In this document: positions 1 to 8,254 of the stretch, in pieces
How the letters are laid out: each line of letters opens with the position of its first letter
Position numbering within the stretch: the first letter of the stretch is position 1
Assembly (NCBI GenBank): GCA_038211475.1
Contig: JBBQVN010000005.1
Location: forward strand, 1-64,000
From: JANYBT01 sp038211475
GTDB taxonomy: Bacteria; Acidobacteriota; Terriglobia; Terriglobales; Acidobacteriaceae
Direction of reading: 5' to 3'
DNA: 64,000 nt
Program-made: the position numbers and the translations under genes
Notes under the pieces: generated by a model
Seen by the model: only the letters and a program-made list of their open reading frames with translations
What the model was told of the DNA's origin: nothing
The model's database searches: none

Positions 1-1
1 T

Positions 2-799
2 CATATTCACCGCCAGCTAGAGCAGTCTTTGAGCGAGGCTGGTAACAGTCTTGAACAACGAGTGCGGGAACGAACCGAGCAACTCGACCGAGCCAATGCC
101 GAGCTTCGCAAACTGTCGGCTCAACTGCTGCAAATGCGAGACGACGAAGCGCGGCGTGTCGCCCGTGAACTGCACGACAGCGCAGGACAGATGCTGGCCG
201 CGATAAAAGTCAACTTCTCGTGTGTGAAAGCTGAATGCAACAAGCTTAGCCCGGCCGCATCCCAGGCAGTCGAGGAGAATCAAAAACTCGTGGAGCAGGT
301 TTTTCAGGAGATTCGGACTATTACCCAAATGCTTCATCCGCCGCTGCTGGACGAAGCAGGCCTTCGGGCTGGTCTCGGGTGGTTTGTGCAAGAGTTTGGG
401 GAGCGCAGCAAGATAGCCATCTCTTTGCACATCGATCCCGCGATCCCTCGCTTGCGATCTGTGTTGGAGACTGCCATCTACCGCCTGGTGCAGGAATGTC
501 TCAACAATGTTCACCGCCACTCCGGAAGTAAAACTGCCCGCGTTCGGATATCAAGAAAAGACGGCCATGTTGTCGTGGTGGTGGAAGACGCAGGGCGAGG
601 CATGTCTCCCGAGAAATCGCGGGCTACCGCAGCGGGACATGGTGGACTTGGCTTCCGCAGTGCGGCGGATCGCATCCGGGTGATGGGCGGCGCTCTGGAA
701 ATTCATTCGGACGGCGCGGGGACAGTGGTGACAGCCAGCCTGCCCCTGGAACCACCCGATGCCGCAGGAGCAAGTGAGAGCCGCGATGCGCTAGCATAG
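2..799 (+). CDS. Sensor histidine kinase, HisKA_3 family (5' truncated by window edge)
   Basis: This is the C-terminal part of a two-component histidine kinase. The frame is open to base 2, so the true start lies outside the window and the TTG at 29 is not needed. A coiled-coil linker (EQRVRERTEQLDRANAEL) leads into a HisKA_3 dimerisation domain. The phospho-acceptor His is in 'ARELHDSAGQ' (codon near base 173). A HATPase_c domain follows, with the N-box 'QECLNNVHRHSG', G1 'DAGRGMS' and G2 'GLGFRSAADR'. Such kinases normally pair with NarL/LuxR-type regulators; candidates lie at 7.5-10.9 kb. The kinase core closely resembles that of the next gene, which suggests tandem duplication. Any sensor domain lies upstream of the window. 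Confidence 0.9.
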   Translation, partial: HIHRQLEQSLSEAGNSLEQRVRERTEQLDRANAELRKLSAQLLQMRDDEARRVARELHDSAGQMLAAIKVNFSCVKAECNKLSPAASQAVEENQKLVEQVFQEIRTITQMLHPPLLDEAGLRAGLGWFVQEFGERSKIAISLHIDPAIPRLRSVLETAIYRLVQECLNNVHRHSGSKTARVRISRKDGHVVVVVEDAGRGMSPEKSRATAAGHGGLGFRSAADRIRVMGGALEIHSDGAGTVVTASLPLEPPDAAGASESRDALA

Positions 800-904
800 G
801 GACAGCAACGAACCGCGTTGAATATCAAAAATGCTTGAATTTCGGACCGCCGATGTTACTTGTGCGGCGGGAACGGGGTTTTCTGCCCCGCGGAGTCGGT
901 CACT

Positions 905-2419
905 ATGACATCAGCATCACTATCCGCTCAAATCAATCGCCAGAGTGCGGCGGTGCGGTACGGACTCGCCATCTTGGTGACTCTCGGCGCGGCCTACCTG
1001 CGAGAACTTCTGACCCCTCTTTTGGGAATGAGGACCCCGTACCTTACGGTGTGGGCTGCATTGGTTTTTGCGGCATGGTACTGCGGCCGGGGGCCTTCGG
1101 TGGCCTCCATGGTGACTGGGCTGTTGGCAATCTGGTATTGGCTTATCGCCCCCCGCGCGTCCTTCCAGATTCCGGCGTCCGACGACCTCAATGGCGTGGT
1201 CGGTTTTCTTTTGTTTTCTTCCATGATCATTGCCATGGGAGAATCGAACCGTATTTTGCTTCGGAAAAGTGCAGCCGCCGAGCGCGCGGCCCTTGGCACG
1301 ACCACTCTGTTCGAGACCTTCATGGATCACAGTCCGGCCATCGCATTCTTAAAGGACGAACAAGGGAGGTATGTTTATATGAACCGCACTGGCCGCGAAC
1401 GGTTCCCTCTGACGGAGCCTGTCGGCAAGGTCGATGCGGAATTGTATCCTCCTGAAATCGCTGCGAAAAATCACGAAAATGACATTCTTATCCTCGGAGA
1501 AAACAAGGCACGCGAGTTTATTGAACGGACCGTGGAAGCCGACGGAGAGCGTACCTGGCTGAGCCTCAAGTTCCCCGTGGAGGACGTCAATGGCCGTCGC
1601 CTGGTGGGCGGAAAATCATTTGACATTACAGACCGGCAGCGCGCCGAGGAGGCGCTGCAGGAGGCACGGCAGGAATTGGAAGCGAAGGTGGAGGAGCGGA
1701 CCGCCGAATTGACCAAAGCCAACGACAGCTTGCGCCAGCTTTCCGCCCGGCTGCTGCAAATGCGGGACGACGAAGCCAGACGTCTGGCCAGAGAGCTGCA
1801 CGACAGTGCCGGGCAACTGCTGGCTGCCATGAAAATGAATCTCTCCTTTGTGAAAAGCGATAAGGACAAGCTTTCCCCCATCGCGGCCCGGGCCCTGTCT
1901 GAGAATGAAGAGATGTTGGAGCAGCTCCTAAGCGAGATTCGAACCATTTCGCACCTGCTGCATCCTCCTTTGCTGGATGAAGCCGGGCTTCGTTCCGCTC
2001 TCAGTTGGTTCGTGGAGCAATTCTCAGCGCGCAGCAAAATTGATACGGCCTTGGAAATTGACGCTTCCCTCACCCGCCTTTCACCGGAATTGGAGACTGG
2101 CATCTTTCGAATTGTGCAGGAGTGCCTCACCAACATTAACCGCCACTCTTACAGTAAAACTGCGGCCATCCGAATCCAGCGGCAGGACCACAGCGTCATG
2201 GTTATCGCCCAGGATTCGGGCAGAGGCATCTCACCCGAACAGTTGCGTCTCGCCTCCGAGGGCCGAAGCGGCGTCGGTTTTCGCGGTATGCGGGAACGGG
2301 TGCGGTATCTGGGCGGGACCTTGGACATTCAGTCGAGTGGCAAGGGAACGTCGGTAAAGGTGGTGCTGCCGATTCCAAAGGAACCCGAATCACTCGCATC
2401 GGATCCGCCCGTTCGGTAG
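905..2419 (+). CDS. Membrane PAS-domain sensor histidine kinase (DUF4118 - PAS - HisKA_3 - HATPase)
   Basis: Full-length hybrid sensor kinase of about 504 residues. The ATG at 905 has GGAG at 892-895; a TTG at 860 in the same frame is a weaker alternative. The N-terminal 110 residues form about four hydrophobic segments typical of the DUF4118 (KdpD-like) membrane module. A PAS domain follows ('FMDHSPAIAFLKDEQGRYVY' onward to 'FDITDRQRAEEAL'), then a coiled coil, the HisKA_3 domain with His in 'ARELHDSAGQLL', and HATPase_c ('DSGRGISPEQL', 'GVGFRGMRERVRYLGG'). The kinase core is nearly parallel to that of the upstream gene, down to shared wording such as 'LLQMRDDEARR'. It probably phosphorylates an unlinked or nearby NarL-type regulator. 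The signal sensed cannot be read from sequence. Confidence 0.93.
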   Translation: MTSASLSAQINRQSAAVRYGLAILVTLGAAYLRELLTPLLGMRTPYLTVWAALVFAAWYCGRGPSVASMVTGLLAIWYWLIAPRASFQIPASDDLNGVVGFLLFSSMIIAMGESNRILLRKSAAAERAALGTTTLFETFMDHSPAIAFLKDEQGRYVYMNRTGRERFPLTEPVGKVDAELYPPEIAAKNHENDILILGENKAREFIERTVEADGERTWLSLKFPVEDVNGRRLVGGKSFDITDRQRAEEALQEARQELEAKVEERTAELTKANDSLRQLSARLLQMRDDEARRLARELHDSAGQLLAAMKMNLSFVKSDKDKLSPIAARALSENEEMLEQLLSEIRTISHLLHPPLLDEAGLRSALSWFVEQFSARSKIDTALEIDASLTRLSPELETGIFRIVQECLTNINRHSYSKTAAIRIQRQDHSVMVIAQDSGRGISPEQLRLASEGRSGVGFRGMRERVRYLGGTLDIQSSGKGTSVKVVLPIPKEPESLASDPPVR

Positions 2420-2459
2420 CGCAAGGGCAGACCGGAGTGCCCACTACAGCTCCAAACTG

Positions 2460-2490
2460 AAAAAGGGGAAGCCGCTCGCGCGGCTTCCCC
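2460..2490 (-). terminator. Rho-independent terminator of the csbD-like gene
   Basis: A perfect 11-bp inverted repeat (2465-2475 with 2480-2490, loop TCGC) is followed, in minus-strand reading, by a run of five T. It lies just downstream of the minus-strand CsbD gene and also separates it from the converging kinase gene. Confidence 0.85.
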
Positions 2491-2508
2491 GGGGAGTGCG
2501 AGAAATGT

Positions 2509-2739
2509 TTAGAGGGCTTTGGGCTTTGAGTCGAAGTCGCGAGTGGGGATGGAGTTCCACTCGTCCACTTGCTTCTGAGCAGCATCTCGGGCAATCCCGT
2601 AACGCTCTTGAATCTTGCCTACGAGTTGATCATGTTTTCCGTCGATGACGTCCATGTCATCATCGGTCAACTTTCCCCATTTCTCCTTCACGGACCCCTT
2701 CACCTGTTTCCACTTGCCTGTCATTTCATCTGCGTTCAT
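2509..2739 (-). CDS. CsbD family stress protein
   Basis: Small hydrophilic protein of 76 residues with the CsbD signature: 'MTGKWKQVKGSVKEKWGKLT' near the N-terminus and 'LVGKIQERYGIARDAAQKQV' in the second half. CsbD-like proteins are abundant general-stress proteins, sigmaB-controlled in Bacillus, with no settled biochemical role. The ATG is preceded by a strong AAAGGGGGA ribosome site, and a clear terminator follows. It sits beside two other stress-type genes (YflT-like and BON-domain), which supports a stress role here. Confidence 0.92.
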   Translation of the reverse strand: MNADEMTGKWKQVKGSVKEKWGKLTDDDMDVIDGKHDQLVGKIQERYGIARDAAQKQVDEWNSIPTRDFDSKPKAL

Positions 2740-2926
2740 TTCAATCCCCCTTTAATTTCGGATTTTTGTCGAGCAGCCTCCATGGTTTATGGAGGCAAGT
2801 TCGTTTGGTTATGTGTCGAACTTCAAGGGTCCTCAACGGCTTTTATCGCCTTGCAATCGAGGTTTCCTTGTACCGGACACCAGCAGCAGTTTGCTGCTGG
2901 CCTCCGGCATTCGGGACTCTCGCGAC

Positions 2927-3619
2927 TTACCTTGATCGTCGCTTAAACTCTGACGTTTCGGAGTCGGCGTCTATGGAACTGGTCGCCTCACCCGTTGATC
3001 GTCGCTTGAATTCCGACATATCGGACTCGGTGCCCATGGAACCGGACGCCTCGCCCGCCGATCGTCGATTGTAGTCCGAGGTGTCGGAGTCGGAGCCGCT
3101 GCTCGCCTCGCCCGTGGAAGAAATATCCTGGGCACCGGTAGCTTTCAGGACCTCCTTTGCTTTTTTGGTCCACTCCGAATTGTCCGAGTGCACGGAGAGC
3201 AGAATGCCGCCATCCTTCACTCGGCCTTCGTAGCGCTTGGCTTCATACTCGGGGATCCCCATTCCCACCAGGGCTCCAGTAAGGCCACCGACTGCTCCGC
3301 CCACTCCGGCTCCTGCGAGGGCAGCCATGATCGGGCCGGCCGCGATGAACGGCCCAAGCCCGGGAATGGCCAGAGCTCCAATACCCACCAGCCATCCCAT
3401 GGTCCCGCCCAGCACCGCACCGGTTCCGGCACCTGTTGTAGCTCCCTCAGGTGCTTTGGTACCTTTTTCGTGAGCGAAGTTCTGGGCGCCTGCGCCCTTC
3501 GGAAAGAGGACGGAGATATCGCTGCTGTGGAAGCCAGCCGCTTTCAAGCCATCAACGCCACTTTCGACGTTCGCATAGCTCGGGTAAATGCCAAATACTG
3601 CTGTGTTTTTGCCTGCCAT
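2927..3619 (-). CDS. General stress protein 17M/YflT-like protein with glycine-zipper hairpin
   Basis: About 230 residues. The ATG at 3619 has AAGGAGA a few bases upstream; a longer GTG start at 3658 is less likely. The N-terminus ('AVFGIYPSYANVESGVDGLK') fits the YflT/17M fold, a short alpha/beta module of heat- or salt-induced proteins. The middle is a Gly/Ala-rich hydrophobic hairpin (about residues 60-125), probably membrane-associating. The C-terminus carries three imperfect 19-21-residue units of the form (S/T/A)GEA...S(D/E)(Y/F)(N/K)RR, encoded by visible DNA repeats at about 2930-3110. It is flanked by CsbD and BON-domain stress genes. The exact function is unknown. Confidence 0.75.
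   Translation of the reverse strand: MAGKNTAVFGIYPSYANVESGVDGLKAAGFHSSDISVLFPKGAGAQNFAHEKGTKAPEGATTGAGTGAVLGGTMGWLVGIGALAIPGLGPFIAAGPIMAALAGAGVGGAVGGLTGALVGMGIPEYEAKRYEGRVKDGGILLSVHSDNSEWTKKAKEVLKATGAQDISSTGEASSGSDSDTSDYNRRSAGEASGSMGTESDMSEFKRRSTGEATSSIDADSETSEFKRRSR
2930..3110 (-). repeat. Three imperfect tandem coding repeats (about 60 bp)
   Basis: Three successive 57-63-bp units encode the C-terminal repeats of the YflT-like protein. Each contains a recognisable 'gatcgtcg(a/c)tt' block and a block ending in tcggagtcgg or similar. They are coding repeats, not a CRISPR array. Confidence 0.75.
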
Positions 3620-3679
3620 TCTGAGATTCTCCTTTTCGGTTAGTGATAGTTCCGCCACTGAACTCGACGCTGCGCCTAC

Positions 3680-4588
3680 TTACTTCTTGGCTTTCACGTC
3701 CAGCTGACTGGTCACTTTGTCTTGGCCGGCAATTTCAGCGGCCTTGGCTTCAATGGCCCGCTTTTCATCGTCGGACTGTACTGGTCCCTTTAGAGTCACA
3801 ACGCCGTTTTGCGAGATGATCTTCACGTTATGGGCATAGGTGGAGAGAGATTTGTCACTTGCAATCGCTCGGCGTATCTGCTTGGTGAGCTCACGGTCTG
3901 AGTGATTGTCTTTTTGCTGATCGGCGGTTGCTTCGTTCGCATTCCGATCACGCTGATTGGTTTTGGTGTTGTCTACATCTGACGTGCTGCTGCCGCCTGC
4001 TGATCCAATTCCGGTGCTGCCCGTCGACCCGGTGCTACCCGTCGACGACCCTGTGCTACCGGCGGACCCAGAAGATGGATCTTGGCTCGATCCGGTGCTG
4101 CCTGCAGACGAACCAGTTCCAGTGCTGCCCGTGGACGATCCAGTGCTGCCTGCGGCCGAACCGGTGCTGCCCGTCGATCCGGTTCCAGTGCTACCCGCAG
4201 ACCCAGTAGACGGATCTTGGCTTGTTCCGGTACTGCCCGTGGTCGAACCACTTGCGCTGCTGCCTGTGGACGATCCGGTTCCGGTGCTGCCTGCGGACCC
4301 AGTCGTTGGATCCTGGCTCGTTCCCGTGCTGCCTGCCGCCGACCCAGTTCCGGTGCTACCTGCAGACCCAGTGGACGGTGGATATTGCTGGTTCGTAGTG
4401 GTGCCGTCTGTAGGAATGGTAGATGGATCTTGCTGATGGCTTGTTCCGGTGGTGCTTGACGACCCGGTTCCGGTGCCGCCTGCCGACCCAGTTCCGGCGC
4501 CGGGTTGCTGGGCCAGAAGCACGGGGACACCTCCGAGTAACGCGCCAACTAATACAAAAGTCCTGATATCGATACGATTTTTCTTCAT
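3680..4588 (-). CDS. Secreted BON-domain protein with long Gly/Ser/Thr repeat region
   Basis: 302 residues. A signal peptide occupies about residues 1-26 ('RTFVLVGALLGGVPVLLAQQ'). About 170 residues of low-complexity Gly-Ser-Thr repeats follow (many 'GSAGSTGTGS'-like units, several ending in 'SQDPS/T'). Then comes a charged linker and a C-terminal BON domain (about 225-300, 'LTKQIRRAIASDKSL' ... 'NGVVTLKGPV' ... 'VTSQLDVKAK'). BON domains occur in OsmY-type periplasmic stress proteins and may bind phospholipid. The low-complexity tract could be a flexible tether. An AGGAGG precedes the start. Neighbours are stress genes on the same strand, but spacing suggests separate transcripts. Confidence 0.85.
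   Translation of the reverse strand: MKKNRIDIRTFVLVGALLGGVPVLLAQQPGAGTGSAGGTGTGSSSTTGTSHQQDPSTIPTDGTTTNQQYPPSTGSAGSTGTGSAAGSTGTSQDPTTGSAGSTGTGSSTGSSASGSTTGSTGTSQDPSTGSAGSTGTGSTGSTGSAAGSTGSSTGSTGTGSSAGSTGSSQDPSSGSAGSTGSSTGSTGSTGSTGIGSAGGSSTSDVDNTKTNQRDRNANEATADQQKDNHSDRELTKQIRRAIASDKSLSTYAHNVKIISQNGVVTLKGPVQSDDEKRAIEAKAAEIAGQDKVTSQLDVKAKK
3985..4500 (-). repeat. Low-complexity GSTG-encoding minisatellite
   Basis: The DNA alternates variants of 'ccggtgctgcc(c/t)g' and 'gacccagt' for about 500 bp and encodes the Gly/Ser/Thr region of the BON protein. It is a likely site of slipped-strand length variation and of assembly error. Confidence 0.8.
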
Positions 4589-5295
4589 TTGAACTTTAAA
4601 CCTCCTATTTTTTTAGGCCGGGGCTGCTGAGCGGTGCTGGCGCCGCGGCGCAGACCCGTTTCGAAACACCAGCTTCGATGAAGATAAAGCTGAACAGCGC
4701 CAGAGCCAATCCGGTGGGAAGGGTATTTCAGATAAAGCCCGAACGTAGATGCCCCTACGAAAGAAGAAAGACCTCAACAATGACAGGGAATGATTTAGAC
4801 GCAGGACGCTTCCAACCCAAGGTCGAGGTGTGATTCCAGGGCGCGGTCAGGTATGGGTAGGGTACGGTCGGGGATGACTCGAGGGAGGATCGGGGGGTGA
4901 GGTCCAGTACACTCCAGAACCGACGGTCTTGGACCTGCGGCGGGCAAAAATCAGGAAGCCGACTGCCCGAAGCCTCAACCACTCAGGCGCGGAGGTCAAC
5001 CAGGTCGGCGTCCCCAGAATTGCAAATTAGAACTGCATCTAACTCGAAGGGTGTCGCGTGGAGTTCATCAGGCGCGCTGTACATCTTGCGGGGTACGTCT
5101 TGCGGGACCTCGTCGTATAGTTTCGCCGTGGACGTTTTAATGTTGCGTTCCGTGGCTGCGCCGATGGGAGCGGAGTGGGCGGAGTGGGACGGGCGCGCTG
5201 AGTTGACCGTTGGGAAGGTGCTCTACAGACATAACCAGACATGGTTGGCGACCTGACTAAATAGGTGACACGCATGTCTTGGTGCGCGAAAGGAA
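4589..5295. other. Intergenic stretch without a supported gene
   Basis: About 700 bp. Short open frames exist on both strands, but none has a credible ribosome site together with protein-like composition. The first bases at 4589-4615 contain the ribosome site and probable promoter region of the BON gene. I see no RNA gene here. Confidence 0.5.
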
Positions 5296-5553
5296 TTAGG
5301 GCGTCTTCGGCTTGGGGACGACCGCTTCCGGCCCCGCCTCGACCGTGACTTCTACCGCGGCCCCCGGTTTTAACTGCACCTCATTGCCATTCTCGTCCTT
5401 GAGGGTGTTCTCGATTCGAATTTCCTTGTAGAGATGGTCAGCACCTTCAACCGTGATCTGAGCTTTGTCGGGTTCTGTCGGGAGGGGAGATTTGATAATT
5501 TTCTCGACTGTTCCGGGCATGGTGGTGCCGGCGTTGTCCGAGTTGTCGGCCAT
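5296..5553 (-). CDS. Hypothetical small acidic protein
   Basis: 85 residues, beginning 'MADNSDNAGTTMPG'. The ATG at 5553 has AAGGAA about seven bases upstream; a longer frame reaching 5694 lacks such a signal and is Arg-rich, so it is rejected. The protein is soluble and acidic in its first half, with a beta-rich core ('AQITVEGADHLYKEIRIENTL', 'LKPGAAVEVTVEAG') and a Pro/Lys tail. Acidobacterial genomes often carry such small proteins among stress genes. I do not recognise a named family and assign no function. Confidence 0.65.
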   Translation of the reverse strand: MADNSDNAGTTMPGTVEKIIKSPLPTEPDKAQITVEGADHLYKEIRIENTLKDENGNEVQLKPGAAVEVTVEAGPEAVVPKPKTP

Positions 5554-5720
5554 AACTATTCCTTTTGGAGAAAAAGGCCCGAGAGGGCCGGATTTCCTTG
5601 CACTGCGCCCAGTATACAACAGGCGCCTCGCGTTCCTTCGCTTCGCGCCGCCGGAAAAGCCTTGCCCAAATCGCGGGCGCGACCGCTCTTTCAAATGCGC
5701 CGGCCAATCCCGTTAGAGAA

Positions 5721-5848
5721 TTGTCATCCCGATAGAATTTGTCATCCCGAACGAAGTGAGGGATCCGCAGTAACAATTGTCGTCCCGAACGCAGTGAGAG
5801 ATCCGCAGTACCAATTATCACCGAACGAAGTGAGGGACCTGCCGTTGC
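5721..5848. repeat. 38-bp tandem repeat (dispersed acidobacterial type)
   Basis: Two full 38-bp units (5739-5776 and 5777-5814) are flanked by partial units at 5721-5738 and 5815-5848. Each carries the core 'cccgaacgaagtgag' followed by (g/a)gatccgcagta. They sit between the small acidic gene and the sigma-factor gene. Elements of this type are common intergenic repeats in some soil bacteria; the array is too short and has no spacers for a CRISPR. Confidence 0.85.
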
Positions 5849-5897
5849 TGCCACCACCAAGTGATCCACCAAAGCGATCCCCCACTAACCAAAACGT

Positions 5898-6584
5898 TTA
5901 GACCGCCTGAGAAGTCTGCAGCGTCTGGCCTTCGATTGGCGTACGCATGGGCGCTGACTTCGACGGCGACTTCTCCGTGCTCGAGCGCCGAGTGAGGCCG
6001 CTCATTCCGCTTAGGCCCATGAGCTCTCGCATCCGCGCTTTCGCTTTGTGGAGTTGAGACTTGGAGTTGCCGACCGAGCACGAACGCAGGCGGGCGATTT
6101 CGTGGTGTTCGTAACCTTTGACTTCGTGCAACAGCAAAATAGAGCGGTAGCCCGCGGGTAGCTCCTTCATGGCGCGTGCCAGCGCGATCCGGTCGATCGT
6201 AGCCGCCAGCCCTTCGTCCACTCTTCCGTGCTCGCGTTTGGGCGCATTGGCTTCGGTATTCACCGGCTCGTCGATCGAGATATCCCTGCGACCCTTCTTG
6301 CGAAAATGCATTAAAACCGTGTTCACCGCCACGCGATGGAGCCAGGTCGAAAGCGTGGAGTCTCCGCGAAAGCTCGACAATTTTCGGAAGGCTTGCAAAA
6401 ACGCATCCTGGGCAAGATCTTCGGCTTCAGCAGTATTGCTCGTCATTCGAAGGCAAAGAGAATAGATCTTGGCCTTGTGAGCATTAAATAGGGCGGCGAA
6501 GGCATCGGCGTCTCCCTGTTGGGCCAATCGAACCAGCTCCAAATCCGATTTGCGCTCTGCTGCTGCGTTAAGACTGTTTGCCAT
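5898..6584 (-). CDS. ECF-subfamily RNA polymerase sigma-70 factor
   Basis: 228 residues. Region sigma2 is seen at about residues 20-90 ('FAALFNAHKAKIYSLCLRM', 'AEDLAQDAFLQAFRKLSSF', 'STWLHRVAVNTVLMHFRKK') and sigma4 at about 130-190 ('LPAGYRSILLLHEVKGYEHHEI', 'CSVGNSKSQLHKAKARMREL'). The start has an AAGGAG site. No anti-sigma gene is adjacent, unlike the sigma factor at 62 kb. The C-terminus extends about 35 residues beyond sigma4 (Ser/Thr/Pro-rich), and this tail could carry regulation. Neighbouring stress genes are plausible targets, but I could not confirm a shared promoter motif by eye. Confidence 0.93.
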   Translation of the reverse strand: MANSLNAAAERKSDLELVRLAQQGDADAFAALFNAHKAKIYSLCLRMTSNTAEAEDLAQDAFLQAFRKLSSFRGDSTLSTWLHRVAVNTVLMHFRKKGRRDISIDEPVNTEANAPKREHGRVDEGLAATIDRIALARAMKELPAGYRSILLLHEVKGYEHHEIARLRSCSVGNSKSQLHKAKARMRELMGLSGMSGLTRRSSTEKSPSKSAPMRTPIEGQTLQTSQAV

Positions 6585-7467
6585 TTGCGTTCTCCTTGGT
6601 ACGATCTAAAAGTTCGACTTCCTACGTCCATGAGCAGAGTAAACGCGGGGAGAATGGCGGGCCATCCGTAATGCGCCCTACCTCAGTGGATTCATTACTG
6701 TAAGGAGGACTGCAGAAGAACGAGAGATAAGCGTCCAATTGGGTCGAACTGTAGAAACATTTTAGGGTTGGATACGTGGAAGTCGGAGGGTAACTACAGA
6801 TTTGACCGTATGGCGTGGTGGACGAGGGGTAGGTATCTTGGCCTTACTACACACGTCTTTTGTTTTTCCATTCTTTTCAGGGCAAGTGCTGGGCTGCTGA
6901 CAAAGCGGACAAGCACTTGCCCCTCGCCTTTTTTGGCGGCCGCTCCATTAAACTCAAGCTCCAACCAGATTTGAAACTCCAACCAATTGTGAAGAGAAGA
7001 CGTCACGAAAGCGGCGGAAGCGGCGCTTAAAATTCGGGTGGGTGCGGCATATCCGGAGCAGGCGCCGGTTACGATCATCGCTTCAGCGCGATAAAACATT
7101 CCAGGCGCTTCATTTCTTATGCGCTTCGTTATGCCGGTGCTTCATTGGCCGAAACCACACGACCTGGACCGTGAGCCAAAAACAGACCAAACCCCTTCTT
7201 TTAGCTATAAGGCCAGGAGTAATATTTACGCTCAAAGCCAGATTTGGCATTTAAACGGGCCTAGGCCATCGGGGGTGCCTTCGGATGACCTTGAGGCCCA
7301 CTCCGAGCCCGGCAGCCCCGCCACGACCCCCTAGCGCTAAGCAAATGGCCATTCTAGGACAGGCACAAGACCCGCTTTGCGGTTATAAAATCGCCCGTTT
7401 AGCCGCTTCTGGGCCACGATCGCGCTAAGTCTTTTAGAATCAACAAATTACTATGGTTGCCGGAAAG
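6585..7467. other. Long intergenic region with one perfect inverted repeat
   Basis: About 880 bp without a convincing gene; the open frames have unconvincing composition and no good ribosome sites. It contains the perfect inverted repeat listed at 6880-6922. It separates the sigma factor from the downstream end of the regulator operon. Confidence 0.5.
6880..6922. repeat. Perfect 11-bp inverted repeat with 21-bp spacer
   Basis: 'gggcaagtgct' at 6880-6890 pairs exactly with 'agcacttgccc' at 6912-6922. There is no T-run after either arm in the expected direction, so it is not a typical terminator. It could be an operator, a structured RNA element or the scar of a small mobile element. Confidence 0.6.
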
Positions 7468-8166
7468 TTATGCAGTTGGGCCTTCGGACGGCTCAATGTC
7501 CATCAGCGGAACCTGGACCTGGATGATGTTGTTTTGTATCGCATACACGACAATATCCCGAATAGAGTGAAAGTCGAGTTTGCGCATGATGTTGCTGCGA
7601 TGAGTCTCCGCCGTCTTGGTACTCAGGTTAAGCAGAACTGCTACCTCTTTGGAGCTCTTCCCCTCAGCCAGAAGCTGAACCACCTCACGTTCCCTCGGGG
7701 TCAGTGTGGGCACCTTCGGAGATTCGGTATTTCCGGAGTTGTGGCCCCGGTCGAGGAAACCCGCAAGCACCATATCGTTTACGCGCGGCGTGAAGAACAT
7801 GCGTTTCCGCTGTAGCGCTTCGACTGCAGATACCAGATCTGTGGCTGCATCCGATTTCAATACGAAACCGCGAGCCCCGGCATCTAAGGCTTCCCGAATC
7901 ACTTGGTCCGAATCGGTGATGGTCAAAACGATGACCTTCTGGCTGGGGTTCTGTTGGATCAATTGGCGGGTGGCTTCCAACCCGTTGAGTTTGGGCATGC
8001 CCACGTCCAAGATCACGATATCGGGTTTCAACTGCTTGGCCATTTCGACGACCTCACGGCCATCCCTAGCCTCGCCGCAGATCTCCCAATCCCGCGCCTG
8101 CAGCAGCGCACAAAGGCCGCGCCGTACCAATTCGTGATCGTCCGCTATCAAAATTCGCAGTTTCAT
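7468..8166 (-). CDS. NarL/LuxR-family response regulator
   Basis: 232 residues. The ATG at 8166 sits behind GGGAGGAG; a GTG two codons upstream is less well placed. The receiver domain (about 1-120) shows the acidic pair 'IADDHE', the phospho-acceptor Asp54 in 'VILDVGMPKLNG' and the conserved Lys in 'GFVLKSDA'. A GerE/LuxR-type HTH follows at about 160-210 ('LTPREREVVQLLAEGKSSKE', 'STKTAETHRSNIMRKLDF'). It is the last gene after a kinase and a receiver protein on the same strand, so it is probably a target of the kinase at 8.8-10.2 kb. It should act as a DNA-binding transcription regulator. Confidence 0.95.
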   Translation of the reverse strand: MKLRILIADDHELVRRGLCALLQARDWEICGEARDGREVVEMAKQLKPDIVILDVGMPKLNGLEATRQLIQQNPSQKVIVLTITDSDQVIREALDAGARGFVLKSDAATDLVSAVEALQRKRMFFTPRVNDMVLAGFLDRGHNSGNTESPKVPTLTPREREVVQLLAEGKSSKEVAVLLNLSTKTAETHRSNIMRKLDFHSIRDIVVYAIQNNIIQVQVPLMDIEPSEGPTA

Positions 8167-8254
8167 TTGCACTCCTCCCGGGCGCTTCCAAAACCTTACA
8201 GCTCTTCAGCTTGCATACTACAGCCGATTGCCGGTCTGTTCACTAAGAATCTGC

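Noticed and set aside
835..1455. 206-codon plus-strand frame overlapping the PAS kinase
   Set aside because: It lies in an alternative frame of the kinase gene, whose domains account for the sequence.
3985..4500. Regular repeats that could suggest a CRISPR array
   Set aside because: The units are continuous coding repeats in the BON-domain protein, with no unique spacers and no cas genes anywhere in the window.
4897..5256. 119-codon plus-strand frame in the gap after the BON gene
   Set aside because: No ribosome site, Arg/Ser-rich random composition and no recognisable domain.
6794..7099. 101-codon minus-strand frame in the gap after the sigma factor
   Set aside because: Crosses the inverted repeat, lacks a ribosome site and shows no protein-family wording.
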